A model generated the notes under the pieces. That model saw only the letters and a list, made by a program, of their open reading frames with translations, searched no databases and had not been told where the DNA came from. Position numbers and translations under genes: made by a program. Source: Bacteroidia bacterium (GTDB taxonomy: Bacteria > Bacteroidota > Bacteroidia > Bacteroidales > Dysgonomonadaceae). Taken from it: DNA of 13,995 nt. The stretch covers positions 1 to 13,995 of the forward strand of contig BNXH01000043.1 of assembly GCA_025999435.1 (NCBI GenBank). The letters are read 5' to 3'. Each line of letters begins with the position of its first letter. The stretch's first letter is position 1. Below are positions 1-8,268 of this stretch, one piece after another.

Positions 1-2
1 AA

Positions 3-689
3 TGGTCTCCCAAACAGATACAAGGCCGTGCAAAGTTGGATGGCATAGCCATGGTCAGCCATGAACGTATCTATCAGTTTATACGGGCAGACAAGCAACA
101 GGGAGGCATATTGTGGAAGTATACCCGTCACAAATTAAAACATCGCAAACGCCCGGTAACAGGCAAACAGGTGAATATCAAAAATAAGGTATCCATAGAG
201 TTGCGTCCTGAAGTCGTTGATAACAGGCAACGCTACGGCGACTGGGAGATAGACACGATCATCGGAAAAGATCAGAAAGGTGCTATATTAACAATAACGG
301 AAAGAAAAACAGGCTTTTTGCTAATGGAAAAGCTTAAATATGGTAAACAGGCCGAACCTTTAGCCAGGGTCGTTGTGCGATTGCTGTTTGCCTATAAAGA
401 TACAGTACATACCATAACATCTGATAATGGAAGTGAATTTGCAGCACATGAATATATGGCAAAAAAATTAGATGCTGATTTTTATTTTGCACATCCTTAT
501 TCGTCTTGGGAAAGAGGCCTGAATGAATATACAAATGGACTGATCAGGCAATATATCATAAAAGGTTCGGATTTTGATTTATATGATGATAATTTTATAA
601 GGCTGATACAAAATAAGATAAACAGAAGACCTAGAGAAAAATTATGTTTTCAGACACCTTCTAAAATATTTTATGCATCTTTGAACTAA
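3..689 (+). CDS. IS30-family transposase, 5'-truncated by window edge
   Basis: This is the C-terminal 228 residues of a DDE transposase. The frame is open to the left edge, so the true start lies outside the window; the visible part opens with WSPKQIQGRAKLDG and MVSHERIYQFI, which fit the conserved 'WSPxQIxGR...VSHExIY' segment of IS30 transposases. The catalytic triad is visible, counting from the first codon here: D84 in DWEIDTIIG, D141 in TSDNGSEF and E175 in ERGLNEYTNGL, with 33 residues between the second Asp and the Glu as expected for the family. The C-terminus ends normally (KINRRPREKLCFQTPSKIF), so the visible part looks intact. It is followed at once by a probable terminal inverted repeat. 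It would catalyse movement of the element itself and has no role in the peptide cluster, apart from marking its edge. Confidence 0.93.
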   Translation, partial: WSPKQIQGRAKLDGIAMVSHERIYQFIRADKQQGGILWKYTRHKLKHRKRPVTGKQVNIKNKVSIELRPEVVDNRQRYGDWEIDTIIGKDQKGAILTITERKTGFLLMEKLKYGKQAEPLARVVVRLLFAYKDTVHTITSDNGSEFAAHEYMAKKLDADFYFAHPYSSWERGLNEYTNGLIRQYIIKGSDFDLYDDNFIRLIQNKINRRPREKLCFQTPSKIFYASLN

Positions 690-690
690 A

Positions 691-719
691 TTGTCGCATT
701 GGGTATTTGAATCTGCGAT
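691..719 (+). repeat. Probable right terminal inverted repeat of the IS30 element
   Basis: Directly after the transposase stop lies TTGTCGCATTGGGTATTTGA followed by ATCTGCGAT. From memory, Bacteroidetes IS30 elements end with a sequence of the form 'TTG..CA.TTG..TATTTGAAT..GCGA' just beyond the transposase stop. The partner repeat is outside the window, so the inverted pairing cannot be seen here. Confidence 0.45.
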
Positions 720-757
720 CCTTCTCTTTTATTATGTTTTAGATAAGATAAAAAGAT

Positions 758-765
758 TATATTTG
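758..765 (+). promoter_or_regulatory. Candidate -7 box (TATATTTG) for the + strand GT2 gene
   Basis: TATATTTG matches the Bacteroidetes -7 consensus TAnnTTTG exactly and lies 21 bases before the ATG at 787. The upstream -33 box (TTTG or TTG) is poor; the nearest candidate is a TTTT at 737-740. The site is between the IS30 end and the glycosyltransferase, so the gene may be transcribed independently of the element. Confidence 0.4.
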
Positions 766-786
766 GAATAACCATACTATGAAAAT

Positions 787-1695
787 ATGATAGAGCCTTT
801 AATATCAGTTGTTATACCTGTTTACAATCGTCCAGATACTTTAAAAAGAACTTTGGATAGTGTTGTTAAACAAACTTATTTCAATTTGGAAATATTTGTT
901 GTCGATGATGGCTCAGATCTTGATATATATCCAATTATTGACGAGCTAAAAGATAATAGGATATTTTATCATAAATTAGAACATAAGAATGCCAACGTTG
1001 CCCGTAATTATGGAATAGAAAAAAGTAAAGGACGATACATAGCAATGCTGGATGCAGATGATCTATGGTTGGAGAGCCATATTGAAGAGTGTTTGAAAAC
1101 ATTACAATTTTCTCAGGCTGATGGCTTATATGGAAGTCTTATTTTGAAAAATATAAATACAGGTCAAGAACGAATAGCCTCTGTAAGATATTTACATAAA
1201 GATGAAACCATGATTGATTATTTATTAAGTATGGGATATGGAGCCCAGACATCTACCCTTTTTATGACAGCAGAGAGTGCTGAATCTATATTGTGGAATC
1301 CAGTTTTAAACCGCCATCAGGATTATGATTTTGTCGTAAGATATAGCAAACAGTATCGACTGATACCTAAAACAGAACCGACAGTTATATATCTATTGGG
1401 AGAATCAAAGGAATTAAATATTGATTTTAACTCTTGCATTCAGGTTATAAGAGAAAATGAAGAAGATATCAGCCCAAATCTATATACTAGTTATAATATG
1501 AATATGCTTTTGTTAGCTAGACGCCAAAATGCCCCCATTGAAATTATCGAACATTATAAAAAAGAAGCCACTTATTACAAGGAATATATAAGTTTCTATC
1601 AGTTCCTGATCATAAAGCAGCCCCAGACCGAGGAAGAACAATTAAAGTGTAAAGATGAGTATATATCTTATATCTCGGAGATTCAACTAGAATGA
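787..1695 (+). CDS. GT2-family glycosyltransferase
   Basis: A 302-aa GT-A fold glycosyltransferase of family 2. The nucleotide-sugar binding half is complete: ISVVIPVYNRPDTLKRTLDS near the N-terminus, VVDDGS at residues 38-43, ARNYGI at about 72-77, and the metal-binding DxD motif as LDADD (D89-D91-D92). RHQDYDF (176-182) corresponds to the acceptor-side 'ED/QDYD' segment that carries the catalytic base in many GT2 enzymes. No membrane segment is evident, so it should be cytosolic or peripheral. The sugar donor and acceptor cannot be read from the sequence. It is the only gene here on the + strand between the IS30 end and the peptide cluster, and its last 9 bases overlap those of the convergent GT10 gene. 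It could glycosylate the cluster peptide or belong to an unrelated surface-glycan locus. The ATG at 779 is out of frame and stops at once, which supports 787. Confidence 0.88.
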   Translation: MIEPLISVVIPVYNRPDTLKRTLDSVVKQTYFNLEIFVVDDGSDLDIYPIIDELKDNRIFYHKLEHKNANVARNYGIEKSKGRYIAMLDADDLWLESHIEECLKTLQFSQADGLYGSLILKNINTGQERIASVRYLHKDETMIDYLLSMGYGAQTSTLFMTAESAESILWNPVLNRHQDYDFVVRYSKQYRLIPKTEPTVIYLLGESKELNIDFNSCIQVIRENEEDISPNLYTSYNMNMLLLARRQNAPIEIIEHYKKEATYYKEYISFYQFLIIKQPQTEEEQLKCKDEYISYISEIQLE

Positions 1696-2595
1696 AGGTT
1701 TGTTCTTGTTCCAAAATAGATGTATTAGATTGACTAGCCTTTCAAAAGGGTGTTTCTTTTGGTCTTCTATTAGAGACTTTAATCCACATTTCAGTGGATG
1801 TTTTCGCCACTCTAGTAAAGTATCATATAAAGAATTATCCTGGCAATATTCCTTGAGTCGTTCTGCTAACAGCTCCGGAGAATTATATTTTCTTACATCT
1901 ACGAATGAATTTTCTCCAGGAGAAAACTGTTCGATATTCGAAGCTCCAAGATAGACAGGGACAGAACCCATAATAAGAGGATCGAAGAATTTTTCAGTAA
2001 CATAATCCTCACTTATTGCATTCTCGAAGGCAATAGTAAATTTATACTGTTTTATAATATCCAGTTTTGTTGTATAACCAAGATCCACCTCTACAAAACG
2101 ATTCCGTTGCCATCGTCCATAAGAATCAATATCCAGATATTTCATTAATTCTGATAAATATTCTATCCGCTTACTATTGTTTACTGGGCTGGAAACAAAC
2201 ATGCAAATATCTTTAGTCTTTTTAGAGACAGGGCTATATAATTTATCTAAAAAGGAATAATCATAATAAGGCAATACAATATCTGAATCTAAATGGTATG
2301 TCATCCAAAGGTCAAACAAATCTTTCAGCTCGTCGGAAAACATCCATGGATAATTCGCTTCGCTTTCATAACTCCAGCCTATCCATAATTGATTATCAGG
2401 TTTTTCAATATCACCTTCCAAATCACTGGGTAGAAAAGGAATATTAAAAACGACTGCATCAGCAACAGGCAATAAACTTCGGTCGTATGTAATTTGCACA
2501 TCTTCGGGTAATATATTAGCAATATTATCCATGTCTAGCTGGTCATAGATAGAAAACCTTGTCCTTACAATTTTTCTATAAAATAATATTAGCAT
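1687..2595 (-). CDS. GT10-family (alpha-1,3-fucosyltransferase type) glycosyltransferase
   Basis: A 302-aa protein with the signatures of family GT10, whose known members transfer fucose from GDP-fucose to GlcNAc- or glucose-type acceptors. Seen in order: WSYESEANYPWM (74-85), matching the ESPxNYP region; FDLWMTYHLDSDIVLPY (94-110), close to the 'FDWTMTYRxDSDIxxPYG' motif; SKRIEYLSEL and IDSYGR (141-161); and the donor-site hallmark YKFTIAFENAISEDYVTEKF (184-203) followed by PVYLGASNIEQFSP. No signal peptide or membrane helix is seen, as in other bacterial GT10 enzymes. It is the last gene of the - strand run, 77 bases after the tandem GT2 gene, and overlaps the + strand GT2 by 9 bases at the 3' end. 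Position suggests it tailors the same product as its upstream neighbours, but a lipid-linked or capsular acceptor is equally possible. Fucose specificity is a family inference; some GT10 enzymes could use other GDP-sugars. Confidence 0.88.
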   Translation of the reverse strand: MLILFYRKIVRTRFSIYDQLDMDNIANILPEDVQITYDRSLLPVADAVVFNIPFLPSDLEGDIEKPDNQLWIGWSYESEANYPWMFSDELKDLFDLWMTYHLDSDIVLPYYDYSFLDKLYSPVSKKTKDICMFVSSPVNNSKRIEYLSELMKYLDIDSYGRWQRNRFVEVDLGYTTKLDIIKQYKFTIAFENAISEDYVTEKFFDPLIMGSVPVYLGASNIEQFSPGENSFVDVRKYNSPELLAERLKEYCQDNSLYDTLLEWRKHPLKCGLKSLIEDQKKHPFERLVNLIHLFWNKNKPSF

Positions 2596-2672
2596 AAGAA
2601 AATTTTCATCCTGATTGGTTTATGAAATAACAAAAAATAAGTGAAGTAGAAACACTCTTACTTGTCCTCCAT

Positions 2673-4391
2673 TTATATATTTTTCAAAAATGAATCAAAT
2701 ATACCTGTATTGAAATATTTCAGCTTTCGGTTTTGTTCTTTCAGGCTATTTATAACAGGGTATATATCAATATTCTGATCTTTAATCTTTTCTGATTGTG
2801 TCATCATCAGGGTAAATATCTTCTTTTCTTCTTTTGAAAGTATAAATCCGCATTTTTCTAAGTAATCAAGTCGGATTTGATTGGCATATTCTACCTGCTT
2901 TGCATAATATGCAGATGATATCTGTTTTTGATGTACACGATATTGCATAAGAATATCTCGCACATTCAAAATATTTCCCTTAAGAGCTATCTTACAAGCC
3001 AAATCGTAGTCGGATGCATAACGATATTTTTCGTTATAATATCCAACGGACGCTAAGACTTCTTTTCTTAGAATCAATGAAGGATGCAAAAAGACATTGT
3101 TAGACAACAACATAATTTTCAGTAGTTCGTAATCGCATGGTTTATAACATGTATATCCATTTGAAAAGACAAAGGCACTCCCATGTGCAAGTAATAACGG
3201 ATCATTTTCCATTACTTCAACCTGTTTTTCTATGCGGTTGGGCATGGCAATATCATCACCATCCATAACGCAAATATATTTACCTTTGGCTAGTTTACAT
3301 CCTTCATTCCTACGGACATAATTCCCTTTGTTTTCGGATTGATCTATAAAGATAATCCGATTATCCCAGATACTTTTTATTATCCCAGTGGTATTATCTG
3401 TCGAACCGTCATTGATAATAATAAACTCAAAATTAACATATGTCTGTGATAATATACTGTATATAGATTCTTCTATATAGCTTTCGACATTATATACAGG
3501 CATAACTACTGAAACTAAAGGGAACTCGGGTAAATCTCTTTTATTTAGGATTTGGTTCTTTGATAAAATGTTAGCGTATAATTCAAATACAACAGACTTA
3601 AAAGACTTAAAAGTTATCTTTCCTTGATTCAATAACTGAATAGAATTATCAAAATATTCATATAAACCCGGTTCTTCCTGAACAATCAGGTTCGATACAT
3701 ATTCGGTATATTGTTGCTGAATTAATAAAGTCGTCTTTTTTTGCCTTTTACTATGCTTCCTGGAAATCTGTTTCTGAGAAACCCTATATTGTAACAGTAT
3801 CTCAGGAATATTAGCAAACTTCAATCCATTTTTTATCAGGTCAACCCACAGTTTATAATCTTCTGCGTAGATATATTTTGATTTGTATAAATTAGGATAT
3901 AATTTACACTTCTGTAATGCCTCATTTCTCATTATAACTGTCGGATGGCATAGAGAATTGCCTTTAAGCAAATGTAAGGTAATATCATTATGTTTGACAG
4001 GTGATTTTATAATTCGTGACTCCACACCAAATGTTTCCATCCAAGAGCCACAAACGTCTGTCTCCAGATTATTTTCCATATATTGGTACTGGATTTTCAA
4101 TCGATGTGATAACATAAGGTCATCTGCATCCATTCTGACGATATATTTGCCTTTCGATATATTTATCCCTGTGTTTAAAGAGTGAATAAAATTATGGGGA
4201 TTTTCTATCAGTATAATACGGTTGTTAGAATATGATTTTACAATATCCCTGCTATTATCAGTCGAGCCATCATCTATAATAACCAACTCTAAATCGGTAA
4301 AGGTCTGGGACAGTATACTTTCAATCGATTTGTGCAGATAATTCTCTGCATTATATACCGGCATTACAATACTTATTTTGGGCTCTCCCAT
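2673..4391 (-). CDS. Two-domain (tandem GT2) glycosyltransferase
   Basis: A 572-aa protein with two complete GT2 domains in a row. Domain 1 (about 4-235) has ISIVMPVYNAENYL, IIDDGSTDNS (38-47), the DxD motif as MDADD (D88-D90-D91), HP at 149-150, AEDYKLW (176-182) and QYRVSQKQIS (201-210). Domain 2 (about 290-510) repeats the order: VSVVMPVYNVESYI, IINDGSTDNT (325-334), MDGDD (D377-D379-D380), HP at 436-437, ASDYDL (459-464) and QYRVHQKQIS (483-492). The match in order and spacing shows an internal duplication or fusion of related domains. Both keep donor-binding and DxD residues, so two transfer reactions are possible, either adding two sugars in turn or a repeating disaccharide. No membrane segment is seen. 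It starts 14 bases after the HlyD gene, so it is very likely co-transcribed with the exporter. Donor and acceptor are unknown. Confidence 0.88.
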   Translation of the reverse strand: MGEPKISIVMPVYNAENYLHKSIESILSQTFTDLELVIIDDGSTDNSRDIVKSYSNNRIILIENPHNFIHSLNTGINISKGKYIVRMDADDLMLSHRLKIQYQYMENNLETDVCGSWMETFGVESRIIKSPVKHNDITLHLLKGNSLCHPTVIMRNEALQKCKLYPNLYKSKYIYAEDYKLWVDLIKNGLKFANIPEILLQYRVSQKQISRKHSKRQKKTTLLIQQQYTEYVSNLIVQEEPGLYEYFDNSIQLLNQGKITFKSFKSVVFELYANILSKNQILNKRDLPEFPLVSVVMPVYNVESYIEESIYSILSQTYVNFEFIIINDGSTDNTTGIIKSIWDNRIIFIDQSENKGNYVRRNEGCKLAKGKYICVMDGDDIAMPNRIEKQVEVMENDPLLLAHGSAFVFSNGYTCYKPCDYELLKIMLLSNNVFLHPSLILRKEVLASVGYYNEKYRYASDYDLACKIALKGNILNVRDILMQYRVHQKQISSAYYAKQVEYANQIRLDYLEKCGFILSKEEKKIFTLMMTQSEKIKDQNIDIYPVINSLKEQNRKLKYFNTGIFDSFLKNI

Positions 4392-4405
4392 AATTTCTAT
4401 TTTTA

Positions 4406-5716
4406 TTATTCTAATCCTTCACTAACAGCTTTTCTAATTGGCATAATAAACCGTTCAAGGGCAGAGATATCCTTGGTTATGATATCCGCCTGCCCAGTCA
4501 TTTGAGGCAGATAAGGCAATTCCTTATTGTATGTCGTCATTAAGCCGTTTGGTAATTCTATTTCCACTGTATAATCGGCTGTTTCTTTCCCCTTGGTTGG
4601 TACAAGGGATATGTTCTTTACAATACCTTTTACGATTCCGTATTCGTTATCCGGAAAGTTCTCAAACCGGATATTTACTTTTTGTCCTATTTCAACTTTG
4701 CCTGAACGAGTTGCAGGTAATGATGCTTTCCCCAACAGTTGAACTTTGTCAGTAGGGATTACATTAAATATTTCTTCTCCAGCTGTTATATTCTGATTAG
4801 TCGCCCAATAGTTTGTAAATGTTATTTTGCCCTTGATCGGGCTCGATAGGGCATAGGTTAATTCCCATGATTGGATTTCGGATTGTAATTGGGTGATAAG
4901 GGTTCTTAATTTTGAGTTCAAGGTATTTTCCTTTTCTATATCCTGAGAATTGGCTTCAAACAGATTTTCTTTCATCTGGCCTATCTGGATCTTGCTATTA
5001 TCGACTGATGAAGTAATATTTTCATAAGACAGGATGCCTTGCAGGTATTGATTTTTTGTATTTTCCAATTCTTCATTAGACAGGACGCCTTTTTTGTTCA
5101 ATAAAGAATCTCTTCGATATTTACTTTTTGTGAGCAATAGCTGATCTTCTATTATTTTTCTCTGACGGATCTGGTTTGCCAATTGAGTTTCGTACTGGCC
5201 AATACGTTCGTTTATAATACGAGCTTTAGTTGAGTAATATTTTAATCGTCTATATTCTGAATATTCGAACAGAGTAAGATAGAATGCAGAGTAATTGGAT
5301 TGCAATGTCCCTAGTTGTAAATGTTTGGGCAACAAAGGAATCATCGTGTCTGCATCTAAGTTTATCTTATCCAGATACCCTTTGAGCAAAAGTATATCTT
5401 TTGTCTCAGCCGGATTTTCTATTATGGCCAGATATTGACCTGCTGCTACAAGTTGATTATCATCGATATAAAGTTCTTTCAGTTTACCGGATGACTTGGC
5501 CACAATGGTTGCAGGCGGAGTAGAGCCTGTTAATGTTACGGAGGAAGATATGATATCAGGATACTTGAATATTGCACTGCCTATAAGCAGCATAACAATG
5601 ATAATGGCAAGAACGGTTATACCCCAGCGTAATATCCAATGGGGAACTGTTCCCAGTACATCCTGAAACTCTTCACTCCTTAATTCGATTTTATCTTCTT
5701 CTTTATCTGGCATCAT
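4406..5716 (-). CDS. HlyD-family periplasmic adaptor of the peptide exporter
   Basis: A 436-aa membrane fusion protein expected to link the inner-membrane ABC exporter to a TolC-type outer-membrane channel. It has a short cytosolic N-terminus, one membrane helix (about 28-50, WILRWGITVLAIIIVMLLIG), then a first half of a biotinyl/lipoyl-like domain (about 70-105, ATIVAKSSGKLKELYIDDNQ), a long alpha-helical hairpin rich in Gln, Glu and Lys (about 150-290), the second lipoyl half (SSPIKGKITFTNYWATNQNI) and a C-terminal beta-barrel region ending in PYLPQMTGQADIITKDIS. Length and order fit adaptors paired with peptidase-containing transporters. Its ATG overlaps the stop of the transporter gene by four bases (ATGA), which indicates translational coupling. 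The second codon is also ATG, so the start may be one residue later. No outer-membrane partner gene lies in the window. Confidence 0.92.
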   Translation of the reverse strand: MMPDKEEDKIELRSEEFQDVLGTVPHWILRWGITVLAIIIVMLLIGSAIFKYPDIISSSVTLTGSTPPATIVAKSSGKLKELYIDDNQLVAAGQYLAIIENPAETKDILLLKGYLDKINLDADTMIPLLPKHLQLGTLQSNYSAFYLTLFEYSEYRRLKYYSTKARIINERIGQYETQLANQIRQRKIIEDQLLLTKSKYRRDSLLNKKGVLSNEELENTKNQYLQGILSYENITSSVDNSKIQIGQMKENLFEANSQDIEKENTLNSKLRTLITQLQSEIQSWELTYALSSPIKGKITFTNYWATNQNITAGEEIFNVIPTDKVQLLGKASLPATRSGKVEIGQKVNIRFENFPDNEYGIVKGIVKNISLVPTKGKETADYTVEIELPNGLMTTYNKELPYLPQMTGQADIITKDISALERFIMPIRKAVSEGLE

Positions 5717-7941
5717 TGTCCTAACTCCAATTGATTCTTAACCAATGTATAATAAGCTCCTTTCTTTTCCGTGAGTTTTGTGTGTGTACCTTCTTCTATC
5801 ACTTTACCTTCCTCCAGTACAATGATATTATCAGCATTTTGGACAGTACTTAGTCTGTGTGCTACAATAACTACAGTCTTTCCCTTGTAGAACTCATTGA
5901 GGTTATCCATAATGATGCGCTCGTTATTGGCATCCAGAGCATTGGTGGCTTCATCGAAAAACAGGTATTCAGGGTCTTTGTATACCGCACGGGCTATAAG
6001 CAGGCGTTGTCGTTGCCCCTGGCTGATGCCGTTGCCTTCCATCCCTATTTTAGTATTATATTTTAATGGCAGAGACTCGATAAACTCTTTTATATTGGCT
6101 ACAGTTACGGCATGAAGTAATTTCTTTTTATCGACGCTATCTTCTCCTACGGCAATATTATTGGCTATGGTATCGGAAAAGATAAAGCCATCCTGCATAA
6201 CCGCTCCTGATTTCTGTCGCCATAAATGAGGGTTGATATCACTGACCGGGGTTTTACCTACTTTCAGTTCGCCTTTTAATGGCGGATAAAAACCAAGCAG
6301 TAGTTTTATTATCGTTGTCTTACCACTGCCGCTTGATCCGACAATAGCTGTAACTTTATTCTGTGGAATTCTTATACTCAGCCCATCCAGAACATAATCC
6401 CTGTCGGCTCCGTCATAATTAAAATAAACTTTTTCCAATGATAAACTTTTATCATCCGGTAAATCGTTAATCTTATCGTTAATAGTCTGTTCCTCGTCTT
6501 CTTTGTTATGTATTTCATTTAGCCGTTCTAGGCTTATCTTTGCATCCTGAAGTGACTGGGCAAAACCGATAACTTGTCCGATAGGCCCTGACAATTGACC
6601 GATAATATAGCTTATCGACATCATCATCCCTAAAGTGATATCTCCGTCTATTACCGCTTTAGCAGATAAGAAGGAAACAAACACGGATGTCGTCTGGCTG
6701 AAGAAGATGGATCCCAGTTGCTGGTATTGTCCGAGTGCAGTGCCTTTAATGCTGATTTTGAATAGTTTTACCTGTATACGCTCCCAACGCCAGCGTTGTT
6801 GTTTTTCGCAGTTGTTGAGTTTTATTTCCTGCATGCCTGTAACTAGTTGTATCAGGCTTCCCTGGTTGGCTGACGACTGGGCAAAGCGCATATGGTCTAG
6901 TTTGCGTCTGTACCGCATAAAAAATAATATCCATGCTACATAGATTGTGTTCCCGACTAAAAAAACAAAGAAAATAGTCAGGTTGTAATAGGCTAGTATA
7001 ATAGCGAAAATGAAAAAATTGAAGAATGAGAATAGGGTTGTCAGGGTCGAACCTGTCATAAAGGCTTGTATACGGCTGTGATCACCTATCCGCTGCATGA
7101 TATCCCCAATATTCTTAGCATCGAAAAATCGGAGAGGCAGCTTCATCAGTTTGGTTAGGAAATCAGATATCAGGGTAATACCTATACGGGTATTTATGTG
7201 TAAGGATATCCAGCTGCGGATAAACTCAACTCCCATTTGAGTTACAAATAATACCAATTGTGCTATTAACACAAGAGTAACGAAACTGAGATTATTATTT
7301 CCTATACCCTGGTCTACTACTGCTTGTGTCAGGAATGGGAATATCATGGACAAAACACTGCCGATAAGCATACCAACAACCAATTGTATAATCTGGCTTT
7401 TATACGGGCGAAGGTATCCCCAGAAGTAGCTCAGGTTTTTCTCCTGTTTCTCCTGGTCGTCTTCCTGATGATAAAAATCGGGAGTCGGCTCCAGAAAAAG
7501 GGCTGTACCTGTATCTTTATTGTCCTGCTTACTGCTGAGCCAACATTTAAGGAATGCGACTTTATCCATTGTGTATTTCTCACCACCGGGATCGGATATT
7601 TGTATGGAATATTCAGAATCAGAGCTGCTAAAAAGTTTTTTCTTCCTTTTTATACCGTAACAGACGACGAAATGGTTCTGGTTCCAATGCAGAATACAAG
7701 GTAAATGGACGTCCTCTACGAGTTGCTCAAAATTGATACGCACCCCCTGTGTATGAAATCCGATACTTTCTGCGGCATCGCTTATCCCCAGCATAGAGAC
7801 GCCTTCACGGGTAATGAAGCTTTTCTCACGCAGGGTCTGTAGGCTGTAGCTACGACCGTAATATTTGGCTATCATCCGCAGACAGGTAGGGCCACAGTCC
7901 ATAGAGTCTAACTGGGTGTAGTGGGGAAAGGTGCTTTTCAT
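5713..7941 (-). CDS. Peptidase-containing ABC transporter (PCAT, C39 peptidase)
   Basis: A 742-aa bifunctional exporter that cuts double-glycine leaders and pumps the core peptide out of the cytoplasm. The N-terminal C39 peptidase (about 1-145) has Q10 and C16 in YTQLDSMDCGPTCL, H90 in NHFVVCYG and D117 in ISDPGG, so the catalytic set is complete. The membrane domain (about 175-470) carries hydrophobic helices such as LVVGMLIGSVLSMIF and FFNFFIFAIILAYY. The nucleotide-binding domain has Walker A GSSGSGKT (535-542), a signature motif in the variant form ISQGQ (639-643), Walker B YLFFDEATNALD (659-670) and the switch His in IVAHRLS (H695). Length is normal for a PCAT. The precursor at 13565-13852, with its GG leader, is the obvious substrate. 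The gene is coupled by a 4-bp overlap to the adaptor gene but is separated from the upstream GT4 gene by 327 bases, so it may have its own promoter. Confidence 0.96.
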   Translation of the reverse strand: MKSTFPHYTQLDSMDCGPTCLRMIAKYYGRSYSLQTLREKSFITREGVSMLGISDAAESIGFHTQGVRINFEQLVEDVHLPCILHWNQNHFVVCYGIKRKKKLFSSSDSEYSIQISDPGGEKYTMDKVAFLKCWLSSKQDNKDTGTALFLEPTPDFYHQEDDQEKQEKNLSYFWGYLRPYKSQIIQLVVGMLIGSVLSMIFPFLTQAVVDQGIGNNNLSFVTLVLIAQLVLFVTQMGVEFIRSWISLHINTRIGITLISDFLTKLMKLPLRFFDAKNIGDIMQRIGDHSRIQAFMTGSTLTTLFSFFNFFIFAIILAYYNLTIFFVFLVGNTIYVAWILFFMRYRRKLDHMRFAQSSANQGSLIQLVTGMQEIKLNNCEKQQRWRWERIQVKLFKISIKGTALGQYQQLGSIFFSQTTSVFVSFLSAKAVIDGDITLGMMMSISYIIGQLSGPIGQVIGFAQSLQDAKISLERLNEIHNKEDEEQTINDKINDLPDDKSLSLEKVYFNYDGADRDYVLDGLSIRIPQNKVTAIVGSSGSGKTTIIKLLLGFYPPLKGELKVGKTPVSDINPHLWRQKSGAVMQDGFIFSDTIANNIAVGEDSVDKKKLLHAVTVANIKEFIESLPLKYNTKIGMEGNGISQGQRQRLLIARAVYKDPEYLFFDEATNALDANNERIIMDNLNEFYKGKTVVIVAHRLSTVQNADNIIVLEEGKVIEEGTHTKLTEKKGAYYTLVKNQLELGQ

Positions 7942-8268
7942 TTACTATATTTTAATTTTGCTAATTCACTAGTATAATATCTTCTCATGAAATCATAAAG
8001 TACTAGCTCACATCCGTTTTTTTGATTGAAAAAAATAACCTAACATTGTATAAGAGTCTGTTTAAATTTAATATTCTGAAAAGATTATTGCTCCAAATTC
8101 GTGTATAAAGCTAGCTTTTTTAGCAGTAAAATTGTACTGAAAACAGGATAAGTTCATCTCTAAATATCTATTTCAATAAAACCTTGAAAAGTCTAATCAT
8201 TGATACAATTATTCATATACTAATAACACTATCATTATCCATTGAGAAGTTATTCTAGTATTTTTCTT
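7942..8268. other. 327-bp non-coding gap between exporter and modification genes
   Basis: This AT-rich stretch holds no gene of normal size. I looked for the - strand promoter form (CAAAnnTA as read on the + strand) and found none, and no clear terminator hairpin follows the GT4 stop. What can be seen is a 29-codon open frame on the - strand (8068-8157) that ends immediately before the sequence GAGTCTGTTTAAATTTA (8054-8070, + strand), which looks like an IS-type end. The gap splits the otherwise compact - strand run in two. Confidence 0.6.
8068..8157 (-). pseudogene. Short open frame, possible tail of a decayed insertion sequence
   Basis: The frame would encode a 29-residue peptide, with core residues YNFTAKKASFIHEFGAIIFS, and is open for five more codons upstream of its ATG before a TGA. 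Its TAA is followed directly by ATTTAAACAGACTC. A transposase C-terminus ending at the element's terminal repeat would look like this, and GAGTCTGTTTAAA resembles ends of IS5-like elements as I remember them. No transposase motifs remain, so it may equally be random sequence. Confidence 0.22.

Noticed and set aside
6635..6943. 102-codon open frame on the + strand inside the exporter gene
   Set aside because: Antisense to the conserved PCAT membrane domain, with no recognisable motif or promoter.
7324..7704. 126-codon open frame on the + strand inside the exporter gene
   Set aside because: It lies wholly antisense to the well-supported PCAT coding sequence (its membrane domain and peptidase end), shows no family motifs, and is explained as a shadow frame.
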